Source: Ancistrus triradiatus (taxonomy: Eukaryota; Chordata; Actinopteri; Siluriformes; Loricariidae). Taken from it: DNA of 64,000 nt. Shown here in pieces: positions 24,001 through 30,780 of this stretch. Position 1 is the first letter of the stretch. Each line of letters opens with the position of its first letter. The stretch is taken from assembly GCA_025084515.1 (NCBI GenBank), contig JAJAGP010000046.1:537347-601346 (forward strand), written 5' to 3'. The notes under the pieces are model-generated. The model worked only from the letters and a program-made list of their open reading frames with translations, had not been told where the DNA came from and ran no database searches. A program made the position numbers and the translations under genes.

Positions 24001-26145
24001 ATTATGATGCCGTTTTTTATTTTATTATATTTAACGTTTTATTTATTACACTCATAATACAGTATATATTATACTCTATTCTACTTTTTTCTCTATTTTA
24101 TTCTATTTACTATTTTATAATATTTATTATATTCTTCATATTTTATTTATTATATTTTCGATTTTATTTACTACTTCATTACATTTTATTTATTACATTA
24201 TTCTTATTTATATATTTTTTCTTTATTACACTCTATTGTATAAAAGGCTATATTCTTATATATCTATATTCTTATTCTTATTATACAGTATATATTATTA
24301 TTCTCTATTCTACTATATTCTCTATTTTATTACATTTACTATATTCTTCATATTTTATTTATTATACGCTTTATTCTATTATATTCTGTTTTATAAATTA
24401 TATTCTATGTATTATTTTATTACATTTATTCTTATTATACTATGTTCTTTATTATATGAACTATTTTATTAAATTTGATTATACTCTTCTTATTACATTG
24501 TATTTATTATATTTACTTATATTATATTATATTTGATTTATTATACTCTACTCACTACATTCTTTATTTATATTCTCCTTTTATTACTTTTTATTATGCT
24601 CTTTGAATTAGTTTACTTATTATTCTCTCTATTCTAGAAAATTTATTTCACAATAAAAACCTTCTTATATCTTATTTATTAAGCTTTATTCTCTGTTTTA
24701 CTTACTCTGTTTAGTTTCGTCTTATAAATTGAATTTAAATTGAATTTAGATGAGATTTTTTAATCCCGGGGGGAACTGGATAATTCTTAATTCCTGCGTG
24801 TAATAATCTAGGCTGCTTCAGGTTTGCTTCACCTTTTGAGCCTTCCGAGGTTTATCCCTCGTCACATTTAGGGAGTTTTTCCTGGCCACTGTCGGCCCGG
24901 CTGTGGATCGAGATGCTTCATAAGACGCTCTATAAAGGCACTTAAAAGCTGGACCGGGGTTTGCCGGCGGGTACCGACCTTCATGCACGGTGACTCCGCA
25001 GTTGTCGCACTGGATGATCTCGTCGGCGTCCTCGCTGTTGTCTCCCAGGCACACGCAGCAGATCAGGATGTGCTCCATGGGCTGAGAGCTCCAGACCTGC
25101 GGCCGCTCCACCAGAGAGTCCTGCGGAGGAATCAGGGACAGTCGGCTTTAGAGAGCCCTGGTACTCAAACACTGAGAACGCACGAGGCAGTGCTTAGGAC
25201 GGCTGCAGGAGGCCGGACCTCGTTCCCTTTTCCTTGTGAGGTGCTGTGGCTGTCGTTGGTCTCCTCCTCGTCGGACGCCGCACTCTTGCTCGCCTTCTTC
25301 TTCGATTTCTTGACCGGCACCTCGCTGTTGCTGCTGCTGTCGCTCTCGTCGTCGTCGTCCCCTTCGCCCTCATCGTCCTCGTCATCGCCGCCCTCGTCGT
25401 CGTCTCCTTCCTCGCTTCCCTCGTCCTCTTCCTCCTCCTCCTCCTCGCTGCCTGCCTTCTCTTTCCCAGCCGCTTTGTGCTTCTTCTTCCCGGACGTCGG
25501 CCTCCAGTCGTTGTCGTCCTCGCTGTCGTAGTCGTCCATCTCGTTCAGGTGCTCCATGGTGGTGAAGTCCAGCATGGGTCGGTTTCTCCGAAGGTTCCAC
25601 TTCTTGGGGCTTTCCTCCATGGCGCCGCTCCCGTCCGGTCCGGGATCCGAGGATTTCTCAGCTTTCTTGCGGGGCTTGGACGATCCGCCCGCTTCTTTGC
25701 TGCTCGTGTCCTCCGAGGACGGCTGGTCTTTGGACTTCTCCTCATCCTGGACCTCTTCGTCCAGGTCCTTGGCCTCTTCGTTGTCGACGCCCTCCTCGTC
25801 TGCGGACACGACGCCGTCCGAGTCGCTGTCTTCGACGGCGACGCTGTCTCTGGAGCCTTCTTCATCACTGGCGTTCCCCGTGCCCTCCGACCCTGAAAAA
25901 CCAGACAGAACAGAGGGCTTTGGAATGGGTCAACCCTAATCACATGACCAAGCATAATCCGTTTGGTCAGCTACCAGGAGAACGTCTGACACCAGGTTGG
26001 AAAGGAAATCCCAAGCGCCTTCATTACCAGAGGCATCGGCATCTCCCACTTCGAAGTCGCTGTCGTCCGAGCTGTCGTAGTCCAGAACATCGAGCAGAGA
26101 CGCAGCCAGGGGTTTTACCTGCCGACGTTTGGAGGCTCGATCCAT
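1599..26145 (-). CDS. phf14: PHF14, PHD finger protein 14 (10 coding exons, 3' end beyond left edge)
   Basis: Nuclear chromatin reader. In the family, the PZP module (PHD, zinc knuckle, extended PHD) binds the histone H3 tail. Joining 26145-26028, 25892-25219, 25120-24979, 14582-14423, 11914-11803, 8986-8849, 6518-6372, 6102-5832, 4180-4074 and 1694-1599 gives one open frame of 655 codons with all phases consistent. In order: N-terminal motif MDRASKRRQVKPL; Ser/Asp/Glu-rich region with a Lys/Arg patch and a long acidic run (about 40-264); first PHD (about 277-330); knuckle and extended PHD (about 330-465); basic linker with WVPREKLPRPL (about 500-587); coiled coil (about 588-645). Order and motifs match vertebrate PHF14. 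Missing are the C-terminal PHD fingers and the stop, expected left of base 1. The gene is intact where seen, with no frameshift. Exon recognition is by remembered family sequence, not by alignment. Confidence 0.96.
1734..1773. repeat. (CA)n microsatellite near exon 10 acceptor
   Basis: About 20 CA units; on the PHF14 transcript this is (UG)n, about 40 bases upstream of the acceptor of coding exon 10. Confidence 0.95.
1987..2256 (+). pseudogene. Diverged copy of the 35928-36195 unit (CCAAT box plus first exon)
   Basis: About 270 bases clearly matching 35928-36195: the shared start ggagcctgttctaatttctg, the CCAATCAG box, and a reading frame starting at ATG 2098 (MDIKEQICWNRTERLENDGD). The reading frame has several replacement changes and ends early at a TGA. 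The second exon and AATAAA of the other copy are missing. It lies on the plus strand inside PHF14 intron 9, antisense to that gene. It is either a broken gene copy or a member of a repeat family. Confidence 0.65.
2257..2847. other. CpG-rich intronic stretch with paired GATA motifs
   Basis: GC- and CpG-rich unique sequence (best at 2330-2830) inside an otherwise AT-rich intron. It contains AGATAAG at 2602-2608 and the inverted CTTATCT at 2675-2681, plus a TGACGTTA element near 2648. No exon of PHF14 fits here. Possibly a regulatory element or an alternative promoter; this is inference. Confidence 0.35.
2848..3221 (+). mobile_element. Internally deleted Tc1-like element with terminal inverted repeats
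   Basis: The left end cacagtcctgtgcaaaagtc and the right end, read inverted, cacactcctgtgcaaaagtc match over about 28 bases. A TA precedes the left end. About 374 bases long. The interior keeps a transposase scrap (3051-3150) whose translation includes KRPRQAKDQWKRGLWWDEST, typical of Tc1 transposase around the first catalytic Asp. Non-autonomous relic in PHF14 intron 9. Confidence 0.85.
3222..4073. other. Rest of PHF14 intron 9
   Basis: 3300-3460 is AT-rich with TATTAC-type simple sequence; 3480-4073 is unique with no recognised exon or element. Frames here are short and mutually overlapping. Confidence 0.5.
4074..4180 (-). CDS. phf14: PHF14 coding exon 9 (coiled coil)
   Basis: The 107 bases encode ERNMRMIQIQDNILEQKNLK, then DKLESEQEKLHVEYNK, a heptad-rich helix. 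Acceptor TGGTATTCAG; donor AAG|GTATGG. The phase joins exactly with exons 8 and 10. Confidence 0.96.
4181..5585. other. AT-rich PHF14 intron 8
   Basis: 4510-5580 is extremely AT-rich with TAA/TTA simple sequence. 4181-4509 is ordinary unique sequence. No gene seen. Confidence 0.6.
5591..5786 (+). mobile_element. tRNA-derived SINE, copy 1
   Basis: The head has a Pol III A box (tagcctagcagg) and B box (gggttcaaatcc). The body includes aagctgccactg, and the tail ctctggataagggcgtctgc ends in (TAAATG)n. Flanked by a 5-base duplication, TATTT (5586-5590 and 5787-5791). It lies in PHF14 intron 8, antisense to the gene, 45 bases downstream of the exon 8 donor. Confidence 0.93.
5832..6102 (-). CDS. 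phf14: PHF14 coding exon 8 (basic linker)
   Basis: The 271 bases follow a TTAACCTCAG acceptor and encode SRITARLQQYRLKAEISRNS, then RPQAWVPREKLPRPLTSSAS, a Lys/Arg-rich stretch and GRRKHKQPALTAEFVNYY, all typical of PHF14. The donor is CTCG|GTGCGA. An antisense SINE ends 45 bases downstream of this donor. Confidence 0.96.
6103..6371. other. Short PHF14 intron 7
   Basis: A 269-base intron. At 6198-6228 it carries a single sequence resembling one end of the Tc1-like element at 2848 (tacagtcttgagcaagtttt). No partner end is seen. Confidence 0.5.
6372..6518 (-). CDS. phf14: PHF14 coding exon 7 (end of extended PHD)
   Basis: The 147 bases (49 codons, phase 0) encode DIADPFFAYCKQHADRFDRK, then a basic segment with NYLALQSYCKVSLHEREKQ. 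It carries the last Cys/His zinc ligands of the extended PHD. Acceptor CTGTAG; the donor CAG|GTCTGG is weak. The open frames listed over this exon in other phases are shadows. Confidence 0.96.
6519..7203. other. PHF14 intron 6, unique part
   Basis: Unique sequence; 6830-7060 is CpG-rich (runs such as cgcgtctcggccgg). No exon recognised. Confidence 0.5.
7204..8212. repeat. Tandem duplication of about 506 bp (flank plus minisatellite)
   Basis: The unique flank starting ctgcatatttccatcgtgag at 7204 recurs at 7710, followed again by gggttatgcaacgacatggg and by minisatellite units. Copies are 7204-7709 and 7710-8212. The duplication thus carried single-copy sequence into the middle of the array. 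Confidence 0.93.
7258..8405. repeat. 31-bp minisatellite with a hairpin in each unit
   Basis: Unit of 31 bases (28-base variants) built on agggccaaagagacggccct, i.e. AGGGCC, an 8-base loop, then GGCCCT, so every unit can fold as a stem-loop. Units are nearly identical in the centre and decay at both edges (8230-8405 and 7258-7297 keep only the caccaacaa and gccaaa parts). It lies in the PHF14 intron between coding exons 6 and 7. Open frames across it arise because 31 is not a multiple of 3 and the unit lacks stops. Confidence 0.95.
8406..8848. other. PHF14 intron 6, part next to exon 6
   Basis: Unique sequence with a short (CA)n tract at about 8600-8612. No exon or element recognised. Confidence 0.5.
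8849..8986 (-). CDS. phf14: PHF14 coding exon 6 (extended PHD, second part)
   Basis: The 138 bases (46 codons, phase 0 at both ends) encode ECSLCEDARFARTGVCISC, then DAGMCRSFFHVTCAQREGLL, the Cys/His core of the extended PHD. The acceptor is odd: instead of a polypyrimidine tract, a (TG)n run on the transcribed strand ends only 7 bases before the exon. Skipping would keep the frame but destroy the domain. Confidence 0.97.
8994..9040. repeat. (CA)n tract abutting the exon 6 acceptor
   Basis: About 23 CA units. On the PHF14 transcript this is (UG)n followed by CGCGCAG and then coding exon 6. It occupies the place of the polypyrimidine tract. Confidence 0.97.
9115..10470. repeat. 20-bp minisatellite, about 1.35 kb
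   Basis: Unit of about 20 bases, cctaatgagggagtagggac, mixed with variants containing gattctaatgagat, giving longer composite periods. It occupies half of the PHF14 intron between coding exons 5 and 6. No coding potential. Confidence 0.95.
10471..11802. other. PHF14 intron 5, unique part
   Basis: No exon, RNA gene or named repeat recognised. Contains only short overlapping frames. Confidence 0.5.
11803..11914 (-). CDS. phf14: PHF14 coding exon 5 (extended PHD, first part)
   Basis: The 112 bases follow a TCGGTTTCAG acceptor and encode WVHVVCALYVPGVAFGDID and the PVTLTEMNYTKYGAK segment of the extended PHD. The donor AAG|GTGAGA is a strong consensus. Flanked by minisatellite-bearing introns on both sides. 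Confidence 0.97.
12110..13770. repeat. 31-bp minisatellite, about 1.66 kb
   Basis: Unit acgttgaggcttgggctcaa followed by acgacctggag, 31 bases. The core (about 12340-13000) is nearly uniform, while 12110-12340 and 13000-13770 hold progressively diverged units. A few units differ by insertion or deletion (for example near 12775, 12855 and 12595). Located in the PHF14 intron between coding exons 4 and 5. Frames open on both strands reflect the repeat, not genes. Confidence 0.95.
14328..14375 (-). repeat. Fragment of the dispersed gcatgttctcc repeat
   Basis: gaggagaacaggcaaactcc with acacagg matches the family at 285, in inverse orientation, about 50 bases from the exon 4 donor. Confidence 0.5.
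14423..14582 (-). CDS. phf14: PHF14 coding exon 4 (PHD finger end and zinc knuckle)
   Basis: The 160 bases encode GCYGVDGESDSIMSSASENS, then EPWFCDACKNGV and CELCPNQDGIFKETDAGR. These complete the first PHD finger and form the zinc knuckle of the PZP module. Acceptor CATCAG, donor GGAAG|GTGCGA, phase 2 at the end. Confidence 0.97.
14740..15960. repeat. 34-bp minisatellite, about 1.2 kb
   Basis: Unit close to ccatctttcctctgggttaa then agttctggttctgt, with strong unit-to-unit variation and higher-order repetition (the block at 15255-15420 resembles that at 15678-15850). Both edges are decayed. In the large PHF14 intron between coding exons 3 and 4. Confidence 0.93.
15961..19283. other. PHF14 intron 3, left part
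   Basis: Apart from the repeat fragment at 16108, mostly unique sequence. The 142-codon frame at 16634-17062 matches no family I recognise and has no splice or promoter context. Nothing else supported. Confidence 0.45.
16108..16200 (+). repeat. 3' part of a dispersed fish repeat
   Basis: Carries acagtggcaaggaaaaactc and gagaaaccttgaaggaac, the 3' portion of the family seen complete at 44686-44890. Confidence 0.6.
19284..19400 (+). repeat. Dispersed fish repeat (gtcagatttattt / gctttt type)
   Basis: agtcagatttatttctatag with gtgctttt, later gggcgacagcggaaaggaaa; same family as 44686-44890. Confidence 0.6.
20185..21510 (+). mobile_element. Tc1-like DNA transposon, left end lost
   Basis: The body includes the transposase region and a complete right end finishing cttacaagcaccactg at 21510, followed by TA. 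The right end carries the long terminal region shared with the element at 61076. The left terminal repeat is absent: recognisable sequence starts at about 20185 (caccctgttttatttaaaga). Inserted in PHF14 intron 3, antisense to the gene. Defective. Confidence 0.93.
20265..21240 (+). pseudogene. Tc1-like transposase, broken
   Basis: Starts MARTKEISEELRKRPLDAHQ, with a helix-turn-helix DNA-binding region (about 1-110: TISKEFGLHQSTVRQIVYKW) and the motif VLWTDET holding the first catalytic Asp. The frame stops right after this at 20733-20735 and continues in other phases, where SVKHGGGSIMVWACFG (second catalytic region) is still seen at about 20818-20868. Later small indels prevent a full-length product. 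No activity expected. Confidence 0.92.
21511..23540. other. PHF14 intron 3, middle part
   Basis: Unique sequence with a short (GT)n at 22893-22909. No exon or element recognised. Confidence 0.45.
23541..24770. repeat. AT-rich degenerate simple sequence, about 1.2 kb
   Basis: Imperfect repeats of ttattatattctctatttta type, strongly T-rich on the plus strand. The 224-codon frame over it encodes only Ile/Leu/Tyr/Phe-rich low-complexity sequence and is not a gene. Confidence 0.85.
24979..25120 (-). CDS. phf14: PHF14 coding exon 3 (first PHD finger, N half)
   Basis: The 142 bases lie between a CCTCCGCAG acceptor and an AAG|GTCGGT donor. They encode MEHILICCVCLGDNSEDADE followed by IIQCDNCGVTVHEG, supplying the first zinc ligands of the PHD finger. 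The exon ends in phase 1 and is followed by the longest intron of the window (about 10.4 kb). Confidence 0.97.
25219..25892 (-). CDS. phf14: PHF14 coding exon 2 (acidic region)
   Basis: The 674-base exon follows a TTTTTCAG acceptor and ends at GAG|GTCCGG, a weak donor. It encodes a Ser/Asp/Glu-rich disordered region, the conserved patch PKKWNLRRNRP and DYDSEDDNDWRP, then a run of more than 30 mostly Glu/Asp residues and a Lys-rich patch. Repeated GAG/GAC codons leave long open frames on the other strand, which are artefacts. Introns on both sides are short (135 and 98 bases). Confidence 0.95.
26028..26145 (-). CDS. phf14: PHF14 coding exon 1 (start codon)
   Basis: Begins at the ATG complementary to 26143-26145 and encodes MDRASKRRQVKPLAASLLD, the conserved PHF14 N-terminus, followed by an acidic YDSSDDSDFEVGDAD stretch. 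The 118 bases end in phase 1 at a donor reading CTG|GTAATG. This ATG was chosen because it starts the conserved N-terminus and lies 27 bases after a good acceptor (polypyrimidine run then TAG at 26173-26175). Confidence 0.95.
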
Positions 26146-26172
26146 TGGGGAGAAAAGGGGGACGGGGAAGAA

Positions 26173-26816
26173 CTAGTAAGAGAAAAGGAAAAATAAGCCT
26201 CGCAACACAAATGTTGTTTTTTACCATTTTATTCATTTTCTAAATGAAATTAAGTTATTTTTCTCTCTACATGATCTACACTACTGTTTATTTTTTGGGC
26301 TTTTGTTTTTTTTAAATGCATGCTACATTTTGTTGAATCTACTGTGCAATTTTAACTAGCATTTCTGCACTAACTCTTTAAAACTGTGATGCAGAGGGTT
26401 ATAGTGTGTAAACACAATCGGGGAGGAGTCCGAGTTCATATATTTTAACCCTGTAACGTGACAAACGATAACTGTTTTGATAGTGTGTGCTGATTATCAA
26501 CCTACTACACCATTATATAATGAATACTACACGGTATAGCAGAATATACGCTATACTACTTATATGGGGCACATTTACATACTATATACACTACATTTCG
26601 GTGTAGTATGTAGCATGGACTGTAGTGTCCAGGCTTAAAGCGTAACCACTGCAAGAGGCTAAGCTAATCTCGCGATAGCATCACACAAGCCTGCACGCGC
26701 GCATCAAAGGATCTACTCTGCGGAGTTTAAGTCGTTTAAACGCTAAACGTTTCGACGGTGAAACTAATAACGATACGAGAATACCAAAAATAAACATAAA
26801 AGCGTTTTTCACTTAC
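26173..26816 (-). other. Inferred intron in PHF14 5' UTR
   Basis: AT-rich non-coding sequence between the inferred first exon and the start-codon exon. It holds a TCTCGCGAT motif at about 26668, close to the TCTCGCGA promoter element of vertebrate housekeeping genes. Nothing else recognised. Confidence 0.5.
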
Positions 26817-26880
26817 TTTATTTCGCGGCCAGAACAATGGCACAACGGGCAGTGGCTCCTACGAAGCGCACTACGCGTCC
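26817..26880 (-). other. phf14: Probable PHF14 non-coding first exon
   Basis: On the minus strand a perfect donor (GTAAGTG, 26810-26816) follows CpG-rich sequence downstream of two GC boxes. A matching acceptor with a long pyrimidine run lies just before the start-codon exon (exon sequence resumes at 26172). This predicts a 5' UTR intron of 644 bases. The transcription start is not visible, so the right end is approximate. Inferred from splice signals only. Confidence 0.6.
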
Positions 26881-26990
26881 AGTTTGTGCTTACGTAGAAC
26901 GCAAGAGGGCGGGCCTTGAGAGAAAAACTACAGCGCCTCCTGCATCAGTTTGTGTGAACGTAGGGGCGATGGGCGGGGCTTGGGAACCAT
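26881..26990 (-). promoter_or_regulatory. phf14: PHF14 core promoter region, TATA-less with two GC boxes
   Basis: CpG-rich sequence just upstream of the inferred first exon, with GC boxes (gggcggg) near 26908 and 26971. Each GC box belongs to a module of about 38 bases that begins AGTTTGTG (26881 and 26947), contains ACGTA and ends in CTTG. No TATA box is seen. This fits a housekeeping-type promoter. Direction is inferred from the gene. Confidence 0.55.
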
Positions 26991-27054
26991 AGCAACTGTG
27001 CAGGTCTCTCTAAATACGCTAACACTGCTACACTGACGCTAGCATCAGCTAAAA

Positions 27055-27165
27055 GTTTGTGGACACCCCTTCTCATTATTGAGCTCTGCTATTTCAGCGG
27101 CACTCACTTCATACTAACACGTTCATAATAAGTTTCTAATACATTTCTGGATTGGCCAGAGATTT
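27055..27165 (+). repeat. End fragment of a non-autonomous DNA transposon
   Basis: Begins aaaagtttgtggacacccct, matching the terminal repeat of the element at 43157. Lies just upstream of the PHF14 promoter. Confidence 0.55.
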
Positions 27166-27209
27166 GTTTGTTTATTTAAACGTTTGTTTATTTAGCGTCA
27201 GCCTCAGTG

Positions 27210-27375
27210 GCTACTCATGACGTTCACATCGATACACATCCACACTGGGCCAATTTAGAGCAACCAGTTAACTTAATGCTTTTCTTTGGGACGTGGCTGG
27301 AATGTACCACAAAGGCAGAGTTCGAGGTCGGGATCAAACCGGGGATCTGTGAGGTGGCCATTTGCGCCACCGCGC
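27210..27375 (-). repeat. Dispersed gcatgttctcc-type repeat, inverse copy
   Basis: Contains gccaatttagagcaaccagt and gatcaaaccgggg, the inverse of the family seen at 285 and 49445. Diverged. Confidence 0.55.
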
Positions 27376-27424
27376 CACATAATTCTTCTTACACAAACAG
27401 TGGCAGTAGGATGGGTTGTACACA

Positions 27425-27770
27425 TACCTCAGTGACTCTCAATAGGACACATTTATAGGTTTCGGCTTCCAACAAGTCAGTTCATCAACCTTCTGCCCTG
27501 TTGTCTTTAAACAAAGTCTACAGAGAATTGTTTTGCCAGCATTGATTGAGAATGTGGCTGGTTCACACAGCACCTTAACTCCATCAGACACTGTGAAGTT
27601 GCACTTGGATGCCAAAAGTGAGCCAGGGCTTATTGTCTAACATCAGAATCTGACCTCTCAGTCATGTTCGAGTGGAAAGCCCTTTTACAAGAACAAAGGC
27701 TGTTGTAGTAGCAATGGTGGGGAGGCAAACTCTGTACTAATACCCATGTTTTGGATGTAATGTTCTCCAG
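27425..27770 (-). mobile_element. Diverged inverse copy of the 43157 element
   Basis: ccaacaagtcagttcatc, cttaaa-type segments and ggaaagcccttttacaagaa correspond, inverted and in order, to 43200-43410. Heavily mutated; outer ends not clear. Confidence 0.65.
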
Positions 27771-29152
27771 GTATAGCTGCAGCATCCCTGACCAGGATAA
27801 AACGTAAATAAAATGGTTGTTCTTTGATAAATCAGTTTCCTTTTATAAAACGTTTCTACTATCGAAGGGTTCTGGGCTGTCAGTTCTGCTATTCCTCTTG
27901 CTTTTGCTTCCCACGTGTGCCATCTTATAATTTAATTACTTCGCATTAGCCTTCCTGTGCCAAACTGAACCTGTACTCATTAAGCTCAAGTCTAAGCTAT
28001 TGACAATGATGACATCATTGTTTCAGAAAAAGGTCTTTGCTGCCTTTAGGTGAGTCGAAACAGCTCTCATTTACATAGAGTGGCCTTTCCTGCAGATTAC
28101 CGCTTGAAGACTTGATGGAAACTTCAAACTAATCAGAGTTTGTCAGTCAGATCACAGGCATTGGTGTTAACTTTCAGGAACCTGCTAGAAAACATTTGTA
28201 ATAACACGTGTACCGGTCTGATTGCAGGAAATGACTGCTTTGGCCTGCTTTTTTTCGTGGCCAGGCTCGTTTCCATTGTCCTCCATCGACTTTGGCAGTT
28301 TTGCAAAAAAAACAGGCGACGATTAAAATAAATGAGGCTAGATTGATCCTGATACGCGGCAGCAGAAGACTGATGGGGGAGGCGAGCAAAAGGGATGATT
28401 ACGACTGTCCTTGCCCGATGACAAATGGCAGCGCATTGTGCTGGCAAGCAGGCCGTTCTTTATCTGTTGGCATCAAAACACGTTCGGGATATCACGGAAG
28501 CCATCAACGTCATCATGGCTGTCATCTTCGCCTCCCGTTCGTTGGCTGGATTTCCTGCTTTACATGATGTCGCTGTTTGAAATGGGTGTAGCTTCGTGTC
28601 ACCTAAGGTCAACCTGATAAATGCGATTTATTAGATACATCATTAATCTGTTTATTATAAATGTATTTGTTGTACGTTCCTCACAGTGCATCGTTCTGTT
28701 ACACCACAACTTTCTGCTACAGCTTTCTCTCATCTTCAGCAGATGAACTGGATACTCTAATCTGACCCTTGGTGTTGGTGATTGAGTGGATGGGTGACTG
28801 TGTGATGCCCTGTAATGATGCCATCCAGGGTCCTGCTACCTGCCCAGTGTTTCCTCAGTTGATTATCCCAACAAGGTTTTGATCCCAACACAACCTTGAT
28901 AAAGATAAAGACAAAATTCTCTTCTGGTGTACCAAAAATCAGTTCGGTCAGCCTCCAACACTCTTAAAATCAGCCAGGATTCTCCAGGATCCAGACAACC
29001 AGGCTCTGGTCCTCACCTGTAGTTTGCTTTGGTTGCATGGTTTGGCATGTTTTTGCACCGGTTTCTGCATTACATTACAGTTTTCCCACCAGCTGGTGTA
29101 GAAACTCTAAACTGCCACTTGGTGCAAGTTATTGAGCTGATGGGTGAATATG
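27771..29152. other. Gene-free spacer with possible conserved block
   Basis: 28130-28570 is complex, repeat-free sequence with homeodomain-like TAAAAT/ATTAAA motifs, as often seen in conserved non-coding elements. No coding match. 28740-29152 looks like part of an older repeat that was later split by the SINE. Confidence 0.35.
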
Positions 29153-29158
29153 TGATGC

Positions 29159-29365
29159 GGGGACTATGGTAGCCTAGTGGATAAGGTACTGGACTATGGA
29201 CCACAAGGTCTAGGGTTCAAATCCCACCTCTACTAAGCTGCCACTGTTGGGTCCTTGAGCAAGTCCCTTAACCCACAATTGCTTGGGTTCTAAGATTGTA
29301 TCAATTGTAAGTCGCTCTGGATAAGGGCGTCTGCTAAATGCTGTAAATGTAAATGTAAATGTAAA
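29159..29365 (+). mobile_element. tRNA-derived SINE, copy 2
   Basis: Same structure as copy 1: A box tagcctagtgg, B box gggttcaaatcc, tail ctctggataagggcgtctgc with four TAAATG-type units. A perfect 6-base duplication TGATGC flanks it (29153-29158, 29366-29371). Confidence 0.95.
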
Positions 29366-29371
29366 TGATGC

Positions 29372-30640
29372 CCGATGAATTGGTGTCCTGCCCAAGGTTC
29401 TGCCTTGTGTCCAACCCTTCCAGGAATGACTCAGGCTCAACCAAGATCCGGATACAAATGAACCATGGCCTAAGATGAGTATTTTTCTCAGTAGCTCTCT
29501 GATTAGGAGGATCTTCTTGCATTTCTTATCCTGACCAGATCAGATTTTTAGGGCAGGGCAATCGGAAGAATCCCAATCCAGTCTCAATCCTATTTCCCTT
29601 CACACCTTGCCCAGGTAATCAGGACTCCGGATGCCTTCGCTGTCTTTGCAAAGACACAACGCGGCCCCAAAGCCCTAATTACACAGAGGGGTTGCGTGCA
29701 AAGAGCAGCAGAGGGCCAGCCGGCGCAACGATGCATCGGGTTCTTGAAAAACCGCCGTCCCGCTGATATCCGTCAGCCCGATGAGCCAGAAGACAGAACC
29801 AATTACATTAAGAACAAGAATAACACACGGGTTAGGAAATAAAAACATTACTATAAGGACGCGGCGTGGCGTGGCGCGGCAGCTTTACAAAGCTCATTTG
29901 AGGAGGAATAATTGCATAGGGTGTTATTTATTACGCCTGGAGTGGCGCGGAATGAAACGCTCACGCTGATCTACCGCATCCTCGCCGGCGCCACCTTAGC
30001 GTTTTGCATTTAAATGAAAATACTCATCTGTCGGTATGGTGTAAATCATACGGCGCCATGTCGGCCTCTGTTTATCTCGACCGTGGCTTCCTGCGTGACG
30101 GAGCGCCGGGGCGACGTTGAGTGAATTTGGTAGCAAACTGTGCGTGCGTAAAGATGGTATCTAACGCAGTAATTGCCGGTTTTGATAGGATTATTAGCAC
30201 CTTGGGTCAGAATGCGTCTAATCTCTTCAGCTGCTCGGTGAAAACGGTTTGTACCTGATTAGGTCGGTTATTGCTGGTCAGGCATGGTGTCGTGTGGATT
30301 TTGGAGGTTGTGATATAGATTTCCACAAACTGCTGCGTTCACGGTGCTGCTAATGCCCTTGATTGTTTCACTGCACGATTATGTATTTCATTTATATCAA
30401 AAAGACATTTGTCATTACTTTCCACTCAACCTTGGGCAAAATTTGGAATCCATAAAAACGCAGGCTTTTATCTGGATAAATTGAATCCATAGTGACAAAG
30501 AAGTTCTAAAAGGCTTTTATTTTGATGTCATTTTAAGAAAAACTGAGACTATTAGAGACTTAATCATTATTTTCAGGTTTGAATGTTGTATTTGGACATA
30601 AGTAAAACTCATAGTGAGTACTAGATAATCATAGAGCAGG
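29372..30640. other. Gene-free spacer
   Basis: 29620-30250 is complex, repeat-free sequence and a candidate conserved non-coding element. No coding match. Confidence 0.35.
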
Positions 30641-30670
30641 GGGCGGAGATTTGGGAACCAGGAGACTGTA

Positions 30671-30780
30671 GTAATTGGCATCATTAAGCTGTTAAGTCAC
30701 TGGACTATTGACCAGAAGCATGAGGGTTCAAGTTGGCAGTCTTTAGCAATGTTCTTCAGCCTCAGTTTGAATTGTACCTT
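30671..30780 (+). mobile_element. Degenerate SINE fragment
   Basis: ttaagtcactggactattga then ccagaag and gggttcaag resemble the SINE head; the tail is reduced to ttgtacc-ttgtaag. An older copy. Confidence 0.5.

Noticed and set aside
23862..24536. 224-codon Tyr/Ile/Leu/Phe-rich frame
   Set aside because: Falls wholly in AT-rich simple sequence, no promoter or conserved motif.
25246..25896. 216-codon hydrophobic frame on the plus strand
   Set aside because: It is the mirror of the Glu/Asp codons of PHF14 exon 2; Leu/Val-rich because GAG/GAC read backwards give CTC/GTC.
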